Of a stretch of 64,000 nucleotides of DNA, positions 9,014 through 17,957 are shown piece by piece (positions within the stretch are counted from its first letter, which is position 1; every line of letters begins with the position of its first letter). The notes below the pieces were generated by a model. The model did not search any database. It was not told the origin of the DNA and was given only the letters and a program-made list of their open reading frames with translations. A program made the translations under genes and the position numbers. This DNA comes from Algibacter marinivivus. Its GTDB lineage: Bacteria > Bacteroidota > Bacteroidia > Flavobacteriales > Flavobacteriaceae. The stretch spans positions 372,001-436,000 of the forward strand of contig NZ_QFRI01000001.1 in the NCBI RefSeq assembly GCF_003143755.1, in the 5' to 3' direction.

Positions 9014-9499
9014 CTAGCTATTCTCTCTAAGCTCAGCCATTTTAATAGCTGCAATAGCAGCTTCTGTACCTTTATTTCCGTGTTTGCCACCAGAACGCTC
9101 TATGCTTTGTTGCATGTTATTATCTGTAAGCACACAGAAAATTACTGGGGTTTCTCGTGTAACATTTAAGTCTTTAATCCCTTGAGTAACACCTTCGCAA
9201 ACAAAATCAAAATGCTTTGTTTCACCTTGTATAACGCTACCTATGGCAATAACCGCATTTACCATTTGCTCTTGCATTTTTTTACAACCGTAGATTAACT
9301 CAAAACTACCTGGAACATCCCAACGGACAATATTATTTGGCAACACACCATTATCTATAAGTGCATCATAAGCTCCTTTATACAAGCCTTCAGTAATATT
9401 ATCATTCCATTCAGAAACAACAATCCCAAACCGAAATTTACTCGCGTTTGGGATTGATGCTTTATCGTAATCTGATAAATTTTTGTTTGCCGTAGCCAT
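9014..9499 (-). CDS. ribH: 6,7-dimethyl-8-ribityllumazine synthase
   Basis: Penultimate enzyme of riboflavin synthesis, condensing 5-amino-6-ribitylaminouracil with dihydroxybutanone phosphate. Diagnostic segments are FGIVVSEWN (first substrate loop), VPGSFEL, AIGSVIQGETKHFDFVCEGVTQG (catalytic His in KHFDF) and GGKHGNKGTEAA. The length of 161 is normal for the capsid-forming lumazine synthase. It follows the TPR membrane protein gene by 14 bases on the minus strand. No FMN riboswitch is visible upstream. Confidence 0.95.
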   Translation of the reverse strand: MATANKNLSDYDKASIPNASKFRFGIVVSEWNDNITEGLYKGAYDALIDNGVLPNNIVRWDVPGSFELIYGCKKMQEQMVNAVIAIGSVIQGETKHFDFVCEGVTQGIKDLNVTRETPVIFCVLTDNNMQQSIERSGGKHGNKGTEAAIAAIKMAELRENS

Positions 9500-9513
9500 A
9501 TATGTCGTAGCTA

Positions 9514-10284
9514 TTATTTGTTTGCTAACACTTGTGCTTTTCCTATAAATACATCCACTTTACCAGCTTCAGTAGAGTTAGCGTAATCGTCTTTTATTCT
9601 TTTAAAGTAAGCTAATGCTTTATCTGCTTTTCCTAAATCTAAAGCAATTGCTCCAGCTTTAAATAAGTACATAGGTGTTGTGTACTCGTTATCACGCATT
9701 TCAGCAGCTTGCTCATAAGCATTTAAAGCATCTTCTGGTTGGTTTCCTTGCACGTATGCATCACCAATATTTCCTTTAGCTAAAGGTGCTAATATTTCGT
9801 CATCACTTTTAAAGCTGCTTAAGTATTCAATAGCTTCGTTATACTTTTTCAGTCTTAAGTAAGCTGTACCAGCATAATAGTTTGCTAAATTAGCTGAAGG
9901 AGTTCCGCTATACTCTTCTATAATATCAAGCATTCCAAATTTACCTTCACCGCCATTAAGTGCTAAATTATAAAGTGAATCTTTTGCTGTACCTGTAACC
10001 GCTTCATCAAAATATTTTTGAGCTTGAAACATATCATTCATAGCTGCTTCTTGTTTTGGTTTAGCTATATATTCTTTATATGCTAAAGACCCTAAAACTA
10101 TTGCTGCTACAAGACCTATGATTACAAAAATGTATTTCTGATTTTTTGCTACAAAGTCTTCTGTTTTAGAAGCTGTTTCATCAAGTGTATTAAAAACCTC
10201 TGCTGTTGTAGACCCGTCTTCTATATCCTGTTGCTTTTCTACTTGAGTTTTTGGTTTATATCCTCTTTTCTTATAAGTTGCCAT
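9514..10284 (-). CDS. membrane-anchored tetratricopeptide repeat protein (YfgM-like)
   Basis: Protein with one transmembrane segment near residues 50-70 (YIFVIIGLVAAIVLGSLAY) followed by TPR-type helices, for example NLANYYAGTAYLRLKKYNEA and KGNIGDAYVQGNQPEDALNAY. The layout resembles YfgM-type ancillary proteins of the SecYEG translocon that hold secreted proteins in the periplasm; that role is inferred. The start is set at MATYKKRGYKPK (10284) because it begins the conserved basic N-terminus. The in-frame ATG ten codons upstream lies close to the probable -7 promoter element. The gene is divergent from recF. Confidence 0.8.
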   Translation of the reverse strand: MATYKKRGYKPKTQVEKQQDIEDGSTTAEVFNTLDETASKTEDFVAKNQKYIFVIIGLVAAIVLGSLAYKEYIAKPKQEAAMNDMFQAQKYFDEAVTGTAKDSLYNLALNGGEGKFGMLDIIEEYSGTPSANLANYYAGTAYLRLKKYNEAIEYLSSFKSDDEILAPLAKGNIGDAYVQGNQPEDALNAYEQAAEMRDNEYTTPMYLFKAGAIALDLGKADKALAYFKRIKDDYANSTEAGKVDVFIGKAQVLANK

Positions 10285-10311
10285 TGTATGCTTTCTAAAA
10301 TTATTGTCGCG

Positions 10312-10319
10312 CAAAAATA
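10312..10319 (-). promoter_or_regulatory. candidate -7 promoter element for the TPR-ribH operon
   Basis: The minus strand reads TATTTTTG, matching the Bacteroidota primary sigma factor -7 consensus TAnnTTTG, 28 bases upstream of the chosen ATG. No strong -33 TTG was identified. Confidence 0.4.
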
Positions 10320-10423
10320 TAATTTTTCTTCATAACTAAAAGGGTATTTATTTGATATTTTTCGATAATTTGCACTTCTTTTTAAGAGTTTAAGCTTAAA
10401 ACGTACATAAAGTTGCATTTTGC

Positions 10424-11503
10424 ATGATTTTAAAATCACTTTCCTTACTTAATTATAAAAATTTCGATAGTAAATCGTTCATTTTCAATGATAAGATAAA
10501 TTGTATTGTTGGAAATAATGGTATTGGAAAAACTAATGTACTAGACGCTATTTACCATTTATCATTTGGAAAAAGTTATTTTAACCCTGTTGCCACCCAA
10601 AACATTAAGCACGAAGAGGACTTTTTTGTGATTAATGGTGATTATGATAAGGATGAAAAAACAGAGAAAGTGGCTATTAGTTTAAAACGTGGGCAGAAAA
10701 AAGTAATTAAACGCAATGGTAAAGCTTATGAAAAATTTAGTGAGCATATTGGGTTTTTACCTTTAGTTATTATATCGCCTGCAGATAGAGATTTGATTAT
10801 TGAAGGCAGTAACACACGCCGGAAATTTATTGATAGTGTGATTTCTCAGAGTGATAAAAGTTACCTGAACCACTTAATTAATTACAATAAAGTATTAGCA
10901 CAACGTAATGCTTTATTGAAATATTTTGCGCTGAACCATACGTTTAACAACGATACTCTGGAAGTTTACAATGATCAACTTACAGAGTATGGCACCCAAA
11001 TATTTGAAAAACGGGATGCTTTTTTAAAGGAATTTATTCCCATATTTAAATTACGCTATGAGGCTATTAGCAATGGTAATGAATCTGTTGATTTGGTTTA
11101 TAGCAGTCATTTGTTTGAGGACGATTTAAATACACTTTTAAAAGCATCAGTAAATAAAGATAAAGCGTTACAATATACTAGTATTGGTATACACAAGGAT
11201 GATTTACACTTTAATATAGAAGGACATCCGATTAAAAAATTTGGAAGCCAAGGACAACAGAAATCGTTTTTAATTGCCTTAAAATTGGCTCAGTTTGATT
11301 TTATAAAAGCACAAAGCGGTGTAAACCCAATTCTGCTCTTAGACGATATTTTTGATAAATTAGATGAACAACGTGTGGCACAAATAATTAAATTGGTTGA
11401 TGATGAAAATTTTGGGCAATTGTTTATTAGTGATACACATGCTGAACGGACAGAACATGCTGTAAAACAAGTGCATCAAAGCTATGAGGTTTTTAGGTTG
11501 TAA
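10424..11503 (+). CDS. recF: DNA replication and repair protein RecF
   Basis: ABC-type ATPase of the RecFOR pathway that helps load RecA at gaps and stalled forks. The N-terminus [19 protein letters not shown] and Walker [15 protein letters not shown] are typical. [17 protein letters not shown] is the signature motif and [14 protein letters not shown] is Walker B with the D-loop. The length of 359 is normal. It is divergent from the TPR gene and heads a rightward group. Confidence 0.97.
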   Translation: MILKSLSLLNYKNFDSKSFIFNDKINCIVGNNGIGKTNVLDAIYHLSFGKSYFNPVATQNIKHEEDFFVINGDYDKDEKTEKVAISLKRGQKKVIKRNGKAYEKFSEHIGFLPLVIISPADRDLIIEGSNTRRKFIDSVISQSDKSYLNHLINYNKVLAQRNALLKYFALNHTFNNDTLEVYNDQLTEYGTQIFEKRDAFLKEFIPIFKLRYEAISNGNESVDLVYSSHLFEDDLNTLLKASVNKDKALQYTSIGIHKDDLHFNIEGHPIKKFGSQGQQKSFLIALKLAQFDFIKAQSGVNPILLLDDIFDKLDEQRVAQIIKLVDDENFGQLFISDTHAERTEHAVKQVHQSYEVFRL

Positions 11504-11520
11504 TTGAATATTTAATAATT

Positions 11521-12156
11521 ATGGTAGAAAAAATTTTAAAAGCTAAACATTGGCAAATATTTATACTAATGATTGGAATCCCACTAGTTTTCCAAATCTT
11601 TATGATGTTAACTATGTTTTCAGATTTAGATACTGACTCAAATCCTGATCATAAAAAAATAATAGGCATATTTCAATTTTTTCCAGTTATCATGATTCTA
11701 TATATTTCTGTCTTTTTCAGTTGGTTTTGGTCAATTGGAATAGGATTACAAAATAAAGTCCCAGCAAGTATCAAAATGAAAATAAAAAAATTTAAAATAT
11801 TCTTTTTTATACCTCTTATATACATTACACTTCTGTCTATAGGAATGGGAATAAGTTTTTCAGGGTATTCATTTAGCAACAATTTTTTTCCAAACAATCT
11901 AGGTTTAATGTTGCCTTTAATAATTCTACCTCTACATCTGTTTTCAATGTTTTGCATGTTTTACATGCTTTATTTCTGTTCAAAAACAATAAAAACAGTT
12001 GAACTTCAAAAAGAAGTTTCATTTGGAGAATTTATAGGAGAGTTTTTCAGTCTATGGTTTTATCCAATTGGAATATGGTTTATCCAACCTAAAATTAATA
12101 AATTGGCAAAAAAAATTGAAGAAATTCAAGATATTGGAAAAAATGATAATATATAA
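11521..12156 (+). CDS. hypothetical multi-pass membrane protein
   Basis: 211-residue protein with about four long hydrophobic segments (roughly 12-32, 56-80, 97-117 and 128-160) and a charged C-terminal tail. I do not recognise a family with confidence. It lies between recF and the DciA-like gene, and its stop overlaps the ATG of the latter by one base (TAATG). The position suggests an insertion into a conserved recF-DUF721 pair. It is unusually rich in Phe, Ile and Lys. Confidence 0.6.
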   Translation: MVEKILKAKHWQIFILMIGIPLVFQIFMMLTMFSDLDTDSNPDHKKIIGIFQFFPVIMILYISVFFSWFWSIGIGLQNKVPASIKMKIKKFKIFFFIPLIYITLLSIGMGISFSGYSFSNNFFPNNLGLMLPLIILPLHLFSMFCMFYMLYFCSKTIKTVELQKEVSFGEFIGEFFSLWFYPIGIWFIQPKINKLAKKIEEIQDIGKNDNI

Positions 12157-12452
12157 TGGCAAAACGAAATAACGAAAATTTGAGTATTGGTGATGCTTTA
12201 AAAGAGTTTGTGGAAACAAATAAGCTTGAAAAAGGTTTAAACAAAATTAATGTTGCTGATGCTTGGAAAAAACTAATGGGCAATGGTGTTAATAATTACA
12301 CCTTGTCTGTAAATTTAGAGCGTGAGACCTTATATGTGCAACTGAGTTCTAGTGTTTTAAGAGAAGAATTAAGCTACGGTAAAGAAAAGATTATTAACAT
12401 GCTTAATGAGGAATTGGGGAAAATTATAATTAAAAAACTGATTTTAAGATAA
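12156..12452 (+). CDS. DUF721/DciA-like protein
   Basis: 98-residue protein of the DUF721 group, to which the replicative helicase loader DciA belongs. The pattern SIGDALKEFVETNKLEKGLNKINVADAWKKLMG, followed by a KH-like segment ETLYVQLSSSVLREELSYGKEKIINMLNEELG, is typical of the short Bacteroidota members. A role in helicase loading is inferred from the family and from the nearby recF; it is not shown for this gene. It overlaps the previous gene by one base. Confidence 0.75.
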   Translation: MAKRNNENLSIGDALKEFVETNKLEKGLNKINVADAWKKLMGNGVNNYTLSVNLERETLYVQLSSSVLREELSYGKEKIINMLNEELGKIIIKKLILR

Positions 12453-12514
12453 TTAGATATTGGTTATTATTACAAAAAATACTCTCAAAAATAAAAACCT
12501 ATTACTTTTTATAT

Positions 12515-12522
12515 TACCTTTG
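12515..12522 (+). promoter_or_regulatory. candidate -7 promoter element for the first cold-shock gene
   Basis: TACCTTTG matches TAnnTTTG and lies 28 bases before the ATG, giving a short AT-rich 5' leader. The second cold-shock gene has a similar TAACCTTTG about 40 bases upstream of its ATG. Confidence 0.4.
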
Positions 12523-12550
12523 CCACTTAAATTATTATAATACAAATACA

Positions 12551-12742
12551 ATGAGTAAAGGTACCGTAAAATTTTTCAATGATTCTAAAGGATTTGGATT
12601 CATCATTGAAGAAGACAACAACAAAGAACATTTCGTACACATTTCAGGATTAATCGATGAAATTCGTGAAGGTGATGTTGTAGAATTCGATCTTCAAGAA
12701 GGAAGAAAAGGATTAAACGCCGTAAACGTAAAAGTAGTCTAA
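12551..12742 (+). CDS. cold-shock domain protein (copy 1)
   Basis: 63-residue single cold-shock domain that binds single-stranded RNA or DNA. It has the RNP1 motif KGFGFI and RNP2 motif HFVHIS, and starts MSKGTVKFFNDSKGFGF. It is followed by its own terminator hairpin and a nearly identical second copy. The two proteins differ at only five positions (58 of 63 identical), so this is a recent tandem duplication or a pair kept alike by conversion. Confidence 0.95.
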   Translation: MSKGTVKFFNDSKGFGFIIEEDNNKEHFVHISGLIDEIREGDVVEFDLQEGRKGLNAVNVKVV

Positions 12743-12771
12743 CAATATACTATTTAACAATTACAAGTTAA

Positions 12772-12802
12772 AGTCTATCATTTATTTGATAGGCTTTTTT
12801 TT
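12772..12802 (+). terminator. intrinsic terminator after cold-shock copy 1
   Basis: Stem AGTCTATCA / TGATAGGCT (one G-T pair), six-base loop and a run of eight T. It separates the two cold-shock genes into independent transcription units. Confidence 0.8.
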
Positions 12803-12852
12803 ATGGCATAACCTTTGCTTTAGATAAATTATAATAATTAAAATTTAATACA

Positions 12853-13044
12853 ATGAGTAAAGGAACAGTAAAATTCTTCAACGATTCTAAAGGATTCGGA
12901 TTTATAACTGAAGAAGGTTCAAACACCGAACATTTTGTTCACATTTCTGGATTAATCGATGAAATTCGCGAAGGTGATTTAGTTGAGTTTGACTTACAGG
13001 AAGGAAGAAAAGGCTTAAATGCTGTAAACGTAAAAGTAGTTTAG
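12853..13044 (+). CDS. cold-shock domain protein (copy 2)
   Basis: Second 63-residue cold-shock protein, with the same RNP1 (KGFGFI) and RNP2 (HFVHIS) motifs. The differences from copy 1 are clustered in the loop after RNP1 (ITEEGSNTEH instead of IIEEDNNKEH), plus one Val/Leu exchange. It has its own candidate promoter and ends in a strong bidirectional terminator. Confidence 0.95.
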   Translation: MSKGTVKFFNDSKGFGFITEEGSNTEHFVHISGLIDEIREGDLVEFDLQEGRKGLNAVNVKVV

Positions 13045-13060
13045 TCCACATATAAACGTT

Positions 13061-13108
13061 TTTAAACAAAAAATCCCGCAACTATGTTGTGGGATTTTTT
13101 TGTTTAAA
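13061..13108. terminator. bidirectional terminator between cold-shock copy 2 and ndk
   Basis: Long hairpin with core AAAAAATCCCGCAAC / GTTGTGGGATTTTTT and a three-base loop; A and T tracts on both flanks serve either direction. It lies between convergent genes. Confidence 0.9.
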
Positions 13109-13124
13109 GTTTGAAAAAAAAGGC

Positions 13125-13544
13125 TTAAAACTGCTCTCTTCCAGAGAAATGAAATGCGCCTTCAATAGCCGCATTATCATCACTATCACTTCCGTGTACA
13201 GCATTCTCACTTATTGAATCTGCATACATTTTTCTAATAGTACCTTCTGCTGCATCAACAGGATTTGTAGCTCCTATTAAAGTTCTAAAATCTTCAACTG
13301 CATTTTCTTTTTCTAAGATTGCAGCTACTATTGGTCCGCGTGTCATGTATTCCACCAATTCTGGGAAAAACGGACGTTCGTTATGTATTGCATAAAATGC
13401 TTCTGCATCTGCAGTAGTCATTTGTGTTAATTTCATTGCTACAATTCTAAATCCTGAGGCTGAAATTTTTTCTAATATTGCTCCAATGTGTCCTTTTTCA
13501 ACAGCATCTGGCTTAAGCATTGTAAATGTTCTATTTGTTGCCAT
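13125..13544 (-). CDS. ndk: nucleoside diphosphate kinase
   Basis: Transfers the gamma phosphate between nucleoside triphosphates and diphosphates through a phosphohistidine. The start is set at [19 protein letters not shown] (13544), giving the usual 139 residues. The longer frame upstream is not conserved in character and would overlap the promoter. Motifs are [14 protein letters not shown]-like [10 protein letters not shown], and NAVHGSDS with the catalytic histidine. It stands alone, convergent with the cold-shock gene. Confidence 0.97.
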   Translation of the reverse strand: MATNRTFTMLKPDAVEKGHIGAILEKISASGFRIVAMKLTQMTTADAEAFYAIHNERPFFPELVEYMTRGPIVAAILEKENAVEDFRTLIGATNPVDAAEGTIRKMYADSISENAVHGSDSDDNAAIEGAFHFSGREQF

Positions 13545-13565
13545 TTTTTTGTTTTTATGTGCGTG

Positions 13566-13573
13566 CAAAAGTA
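13566..13573 (-). promoter_or_regulatory. candidate -7 promoter element for ndk
   Basis: The minus strand reads TACTTTTG, matching TAnnTTTG, 22 bases upstream of the ATG at 13544. Its position inside the longer upstream frame supports the shorter start for ndk. Confidence 0.5.
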
Positions 13574-13719
13574 ATCTATTTCTATGAAATACCATAACCT
13601 AAATTTAGATACAAACAGAAATAATAATTATGGTATTACATCTACCAAATAAAAAAATAAACCCTAACAGATAAAATTCCAATGGCTCTAATTTTAAAAA
13701 AATTGTATCTTCGTGAACT

Positions 13720-14739
13720 ATGAATAAACAAGACATTGCAAGCATAAAGGAGCTTTTATCTACTAAAAAAAAGATAGTTATTATACCCCATAAAAACCCT
13801 GATGGCGATGCTATTGGTTCTACTTTAGGTTTATATCATTATTTAATAAGAGGCAATCATAAGGTTCATGTTTTAGCGCCTAATGATTACCCATCTTTTT
13901 TGAAATGGATTCCTGGTAATGATACTATTTTAAAGTACGATTCGCAATCAAAAATTTGTGATGCATTAATTAATGATGCAGATATTATTTTCACTTTAGA
14001 TTTTAATGCGTTTCATAGAACAGGGAATATGGAATCTGTTTTAACAGAAAGTAAGGGCTTGAAAATTATGATAGACCACCATCAAGCACCAGATGATTAT
14101 GCAACTTACATGTTTAGTGATGTCACCATGAGTTCTACTTGCGAAATGATATATCATTTTATTGATATGTTAGGCGACTCACAAACTATTGATAGTGATA
14201 TTGCCACTTGCCTGTATGTTGGTATTATGACAGATACAGGTTCTTTTAGATTTAGATCTACCACGAGTAAAACACATACTATTGTTGCTAAACTTATAGA
14301 AAAAGGCGCTAATAATAACGAAATACATAATAATGTTTACGATACTAATAGTTATGAACGCTTACAGTTGCTAGGTTGCGCATTAACTAATTTAAGAGTA
14401 ATTCCAGAATCTAGAGCTGCCTACATTACGCTTTCTCAAGATGAGCTTCAAAAATACAACTACAAAAAAGGCGATACTGAAGGGGTTGTAAATTACGGAC
14501 TATCATTAGACGGCATTGTGCTTGCTGCCATATTTATTGAAGATAAAAATGAGGGTATTATAAAAATCTCTTTACGCTCTAAAGGGAACTTCTCGGTAAA
14601 CGAGATGTCTAGAGCACATTTTGATGGTGGTGGTCATACAAACGCTGCTGGTGGTAAAAGCCATTTATCTCTAGAAAAAACAGTTGAAAAATTTATTAGT
14701 ATATTACCTACTTATAATAATGCCCTAAATAATGAATAA
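13720..14739 (+). CDS. DHH-family phosphoesterase, NrnA-like oligoribonuclease/pAp phosphatase
   Basis: Bifunctional nanoRNase and 3'-phosphoadenosine-5'-phosphate phosphatase type enzyme. The DHH domain shows IIPHKNPDGDAIGS, TLDFNAFHR and the name-giving IMIDHH. Metal ligands continue with GIMTDTGSF, and the DHHA1 domain closes with HFDGGGHTNAAGG, which binds substrate. The length of 339 is normal. The last codons overlap the start of gldI by 8 bases. Confidence 0.9.
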   Translation: MNKQDIASIKELLSTKKKIVIIPHKNPDGDAIGSTLGLYHYLIRGNHKVHVLAPNDYPSFLKWIPGNDTILKYDSQSKICDALINDADIIFTLDFNAFHRTGNMESVLTESKGLKIMIDHHQAPDDYATYMFSDVTMSSTCEMIYHFIDMLGDSQTIDSDIATCLYVGIMTDTGSFRFRSTTSKTHTIVAKLIEKGANNNEIHNNVYDTNSYERLQLLGCALTNLRVIPESRAAYITLSQDELQKYNYKKGDTEGVVNYGLSLDGIVLAAIFIEDKNEGIIKISLRSKGNFSVNEMSRAHFDGGGHTNAAGGKSHLSLEKTVEKFISILPTYNNALNNE

Positions 14740-15274
14740 ATTACTCACTATAGCATTGGTTTTGCTTGTTTTTAGTTGCAAAACACCAGAAGCTAGACGT
14801 CCTGTTACTGTTAAAACAGGTTCTTTTATAGATGCCTCTGTAGAACGAAATAAACAACTTAATGCCAAAGAAAAAGCCTTCATTGAAAATTTAATGAAGC
14901 AGCAAGAGAAAGAATATATAGCCTCTGGAAATGGATTTTGGTATTACTATAATAATAAAGTTGAAAACGACACTTTAAAAACACCAGCTTTTGGAGACAT
15001 TGTTAATTATGATTACAATGTTAAAGATATGAATGGTTCAATCATATACTCAGCAAAAGACATTAAAACACAAACCTACGCTATGGATAAAGAAGAATTA
15101 TTCACAGGACTTCGTGAAGGTTTAAAACTCATGAAAAGCGGGGAAACAGTTACGTTTTTATTCCCTTCACAAAAAGCGTATGGTTACTATGGCGATGAAA
15201 ATAAAATTGGTACAAATGTGCCTTTAATTTGCGAGGTTACTGTAAACTCTATTACCGAAAACCAAACCCCATAG
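14732..15274 (+). CDS. gldI: gliding motility-associated FKBP-type peptidyl-prolyl isomerase lipoprotein
   Basis: 180-residue lipoprotein with signal peptide and lipobox LVFSC, followed by an FKBP-like domain. Segments such as FGDIVNYDYNVKDMNGSIIYS, EELFTGLREGLKLMKSGETVTFLFPSQKAYGY and IGTNVPLICEVTV match GldI. In Flavobacterium johnsoniae GldI is needed for gliding and is thought to help fold periplasmic gliding or type IX secretion parts. It overlaps nrnA and is one base from the next isomerase gene. Confidence 0.88.
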   Translation: MNKLLTIALVLLVFSCKTPEARRPVTVKTGSFIDASVERNKQLNAKEKAFIENLMKQQEKEYIASGNGFWYYYNNKVENDTLKTPAFGDIVNYDYNVKDMNGSIIYSAKDIKTQTYAMDKEELFTGLREGLKLMKSGETVTFLFPSQKAYGYYGDENKIGTNVPLICEVTVNSITENQTP

Positions 15275-15275
15275 C

Positions 15276-16403
15276 ATGTTTATCAAGAGTGCCTCCAGAT
15301 TTTTATTGTTAGCACTTATTGTTGTAAACTTTTTTGCTTGCTCAGAAAAATACCCTGAACTTGAAGATGGTATTTATGCCGAATTTGTAACTACAAAAGG
15401 CATTATGGTTGCTAAATTGGCTTATAAAAAAGCCCCTGTTACTGTAGCAAATTTTGTATCTCTAGCAGAAGGCACAAATACTATGGTGAAAGAGATCTTT
15501 AAAGACAAAGCCTACTTTAACAATACCATTTTTCATAGAGTTATTGATAGTTCTCTTATTCAAGGTGGAGACCCAACTGGAAAAGGCTCAGGCAACCCAG
15601 GTTATAAATTTAAAGATGAGTTTCATCCTGATTTAAAACATAACAAACCAGGTATTTTATCTATGCCTAACTATGGCCCAAAAACAAACGGAAGTCAATT
15701 TTTTATTACTGAAATACCTAGACCTGGGTTAGACAATAAACACAGTGTTTTTGGAGAACTTATTATTGGACTTAATGTTTTAGATTCTATTTCGGTAGTT
15801 AAAACAGATAAAAACTACCGCCCTATTAAACCTGTTTATATTAAAGAGGTTAACATTATTCGAAAAGGTAATGATGCTGAAAATTTTGATGCAGCTGAAC
15901 TTTTTGAAAATCATTTTGCAGAAGAAGAACGCCTTGAAAAAGAAAAAAAGGCCAAAGCTGAAGCTATTTTAAAATCAACATTAGAGAAATTTAAATCGCA
16001 AAAAGCAAAAGCCCTCACTTTACAATCTGGATTACAATATTATGTTTCAGAAAAAGGTGATGGAAAAAAATTACATGAAGAAGCCGAAGCTCTTGTGCAC
16101 TATACCGTATATACTGAAAATGGTAAACTTATAAAAACCAGCAAACTTGAAGTTGCTAAAAAGCTTAATGTATTTAACAATAAACAAAAAGCAGCCAATA
16201 CTTATCAACCTATTAGAGCAGATATTGGTCCTGATGCTCAAATGATTCAAGGATTTAAAGAGGGCTTACAACAATTACACGTAGGAGACAAAGCCACTTT
16301 ATTTATTCCTTATCATTTAGGATTTGGAGAAGCTGGAGGTAATACTGTCCCGGGAAAAACCAATATTATTTTTGAGGTTGAAGTCTTAAAACTTCTTAGA
16401 TAA
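15276..16403 (+). CDS. lipoprotein with cyclophilin and FKBP domains
   Basis: 375-residue isomerase with a lipoprotein signal peptide (LIVVNFFAC). The cyclophilin domain (about 25-195) has NTIFHRVIDSSLIQGGDPTGKGSG and TNGSQFFITE. A charged helical linker (about 210-245, Lys/Glu/Ala-rich) leads to an FKBP domain (about 250-375) ending GGNTVPGKTNIIFEVEVLKLL. The domain pair suggests a periplasmic folding factor working with GldI. The gene is one base downstream of gldI. Confidence 0.9.
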   Translation: MFIKSASRFLLLALIVVNFFACSEKYPELEDGIYAEFVTTKGIMVAKLAYKKAPVTVANFVSLAEGTNTMVKEIFKDKAYFNNTIFHRVIDSSLIQGGDPTGKGSGNPGYKFKDEFHPDLKHNKPGILSMPNYGPKTNGSQFFITEIPRPGLDNKHSVFGELIIGLNVLDSISVVKTDKNYRPIKPVYIKEVNIIRKGNDAENFDAAELFENHFAEEERLEKEKKAKAEAILKSTLEKFKSQKAKALTLQSGLQYYVSEKGDGKKLHEEAEALVHYTVYTENGKLIKTSKLEVAKKLNVFNNKQKAANTYQPIRADIGPDAQMIQGFKEGLQQLHVGDKATLFIPYHLGFGEAGGNTVPGKTNIIFEVEVLKLLR

Positions 16404-16458
16404 ATTTTAACATAAATACCATATCAAACCTTTATATTTACGCTGAAAAATAAAACCT

Positions 16459-17388
16459 ATGCAAGCACTAAAATTTGATTGGAACCCAATAACAGGAATT
16501 GATATTGTTGGAAACTTCAAACTGCACTTTTACAGTGTTATGTGGATAGTTGCGTTTATTATTGGCTGGTACATAATGAAGCGCATTTTCACTAAAGAAA
16601 AAGTGTCTTTAGATTATTTAGACCCATTATTTATCTACACCGTTTTAGCAACTATGCTTGGTGCGCGATTAGGACACGTTTTGTTTTATCAATCTGAATT
16701 AATATCTCAAGATTTTTTTAGCATCTTTTTGCCTTTTAAGTTTAAAGGCGGTTTTGAATTTACAGGCTTTCAAGGACTTGCTAGTCATGGAGCAGCTATA
16801 GGTATTATTATTGGTATGTATCTATACCGAAAAAAATACAAATACAAATCTGTGCTTTGGATTTTAGACAGAGTTGTAATTACAGTGGCATCGGGTGCTG
16901 TTTTTATTAGAATTGGAAACTTTATTAATTCTGAAATCATTGGAAAAATAACAGACTCTAGTTTAGGTGTTCGTTTTATTCAAGATCAATATTACAAAAA
17001 TGAAATTGTACAGCGCACAGGCATAAAAGATGTACAAAAAGCGTATAATGCTGTTACTGATAATGCACAATTCTCTAATCTATTAGAAGCAGTCCCATAC
17101 AGGCACCCATCACAGCTTTATGAATCATTTTGCTATATTTTTGTGTTTTTAATTTTATGGTATTTCTATTCAAAAACCACAAAAAAAGACCAACCAGGGT
17201 TTTTATTTGGTTTATTTTTAGTTCTACTTTGGACTATTAGGTTCTTTATAGAATTCACCAAAGAACCTCAGGGTGATGAATATATTAATTGGTTTAGCCT
17301 AAATACTGGACAATGGCTAAGTATTCCATTTGTTCTTATTGGGCTTTATTTTATGTTTGTTTATAAATCCAAAAGCGCTGTAAAATAA
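16459..17388 (+). CDS. lgt: prolipoprotein diacylglyceryl transferase
   Basis: Inner-membrane enzyme that adds diacylglycerol to the lipobox cysteine of prolipoproteins. It has seven membrane segments, with family motifs ARLGHVLFYQ, GLASHGAAIG, RIGNFINSEIIG (Lgt signature) and HPSQLYESF. The length of 309 is typical. It sits among three lipoprotein genes (gldI, the double isomerase and the DUF192 protein), so the group forms a coherent envelope biogenesis cluster. Confidence 0.96.
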   Translation: MQALKFDWNPITGIDIVGNFKLHFYSVMWIVAFIIGWYIMKRIFTKEKVSLDYLDPLFIYTVLATMLGARLGHVLFYQSELISQDFFSIFLPFKFKGGFEFTGFQGLASHGAAIGIIIGMYLYRKKYKYKSVLWILDRVVITVASGAVFIRIGNFINSEIIGKITDSSLGVRFIQDQYYKNEIVQRTGIKDVQKAYNAVTDNAQFSNLLEAVPYRHPSQLYESFCYIFVFLILWYFYSKTTKKDQPGFLFGLFLVLLWTIRFFIEFTKEPQGDEYINWFSLNTGQWLSIPFVLIGLYFMFVYKSKSAVK

Positions 17389-17389
17389 C

Positions 17390-17872
17390 ATGTTTTTAAA
17401 GCGCTACATATTACTTACAGTATTATTTAGTTTAATCTTTATTAGTTGTATGGATAATAAAAAAGCGATTAAGCAAACCGAGATAACCTTTACTAAAGAA
17501 GGCGAACTTACTATTTTTAAAGCATCAGATGCTACACAAATCCATTTAGATATAGAAATTGCTGATACTGATTTTGATATTCAAACAGGACTGATGTACA
17601 GAAGCTCAATGGAAAAAAAACAAGGTATGCTCTTTGTTTTTGAAGATGAGCGCGAACGTTTTTTTTATATGAAAAACACAAAAATCCCTTTAGATTTAAT
17701 TTATATAAGTTCTGATACATCCATTGTTAGTTTCCAGAAAAACGCAAACCCCTTTGATGAATCTTCTTTACCATCAAATGCACCTGCTAAATATGTATTA
17801 GAAGTTAATGCGGGATTGGTTGATACGTGGGGTGTTTTAGTTGGAGATCGTATTTCATTTAGCCATAAATAG
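17390..17872 (+). CDS. DUF192 family lipoprotein
   Basis: 160-residue lipoprotein (lipobox FISC) with a DUF192 domain. Characteristic segments are ADTDFDIQTGLMYRSSMEKKQGMLFVFEDE, FYMKNTKIPLDLIYIS and YVLEVNAGLVDTWGVLVGDRISF. The biochemical role of the family is not established. It starts one base after the lgt stop and closes the rightward cluster. Accessory genes begin immediately downstream. Confidence 0.85.
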   Translation: MFLKRYILLTVLFSLIFISCMDNKKAIKQTEITFTKEGELTIFKASDATQIHLDIEIADTDFDIQTGLMYRSSMEKKQGMLFVFEDERERFFYMKNTKIPLDLIYISSDTSIVSFQKNANPFDESSLPSNAPAKYVLEVNAGLVDTWGVLVGDRISFSHK

Positions 17873-17915
17873 CCCTATTATCAAAATCACATAAAAGGGA
17901 ATAAAAACTAGGTAC

Positions 17916-17957
17916 TTTAACACGCCACTAATCATACACAAGAACGTTAACAACAAT
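17916..17957 (+). repeat. right half of an attC-like repeat (site S1)
   Basis: TTTAACACGCCACTAATCATAC, given here only by its ends TTTAACACGCC and CACTAATCATAC, leads into AAGAACG|TT at 17946/17947. It aligns with the right part of S3 (TTAACCACGCAACTAAACATAC then AAACCG|TT). No left half is visible, so this is the upstream border of the cassette-like run. Confidence 0.5.

Noticed and set aside
9500-9513. FMN riboswitch before ribH
   Set aside because: Only 14 bases separate ribH from the upstream gene, and neither that gap nor the operon leader shows the conserved FMN-box sequence.
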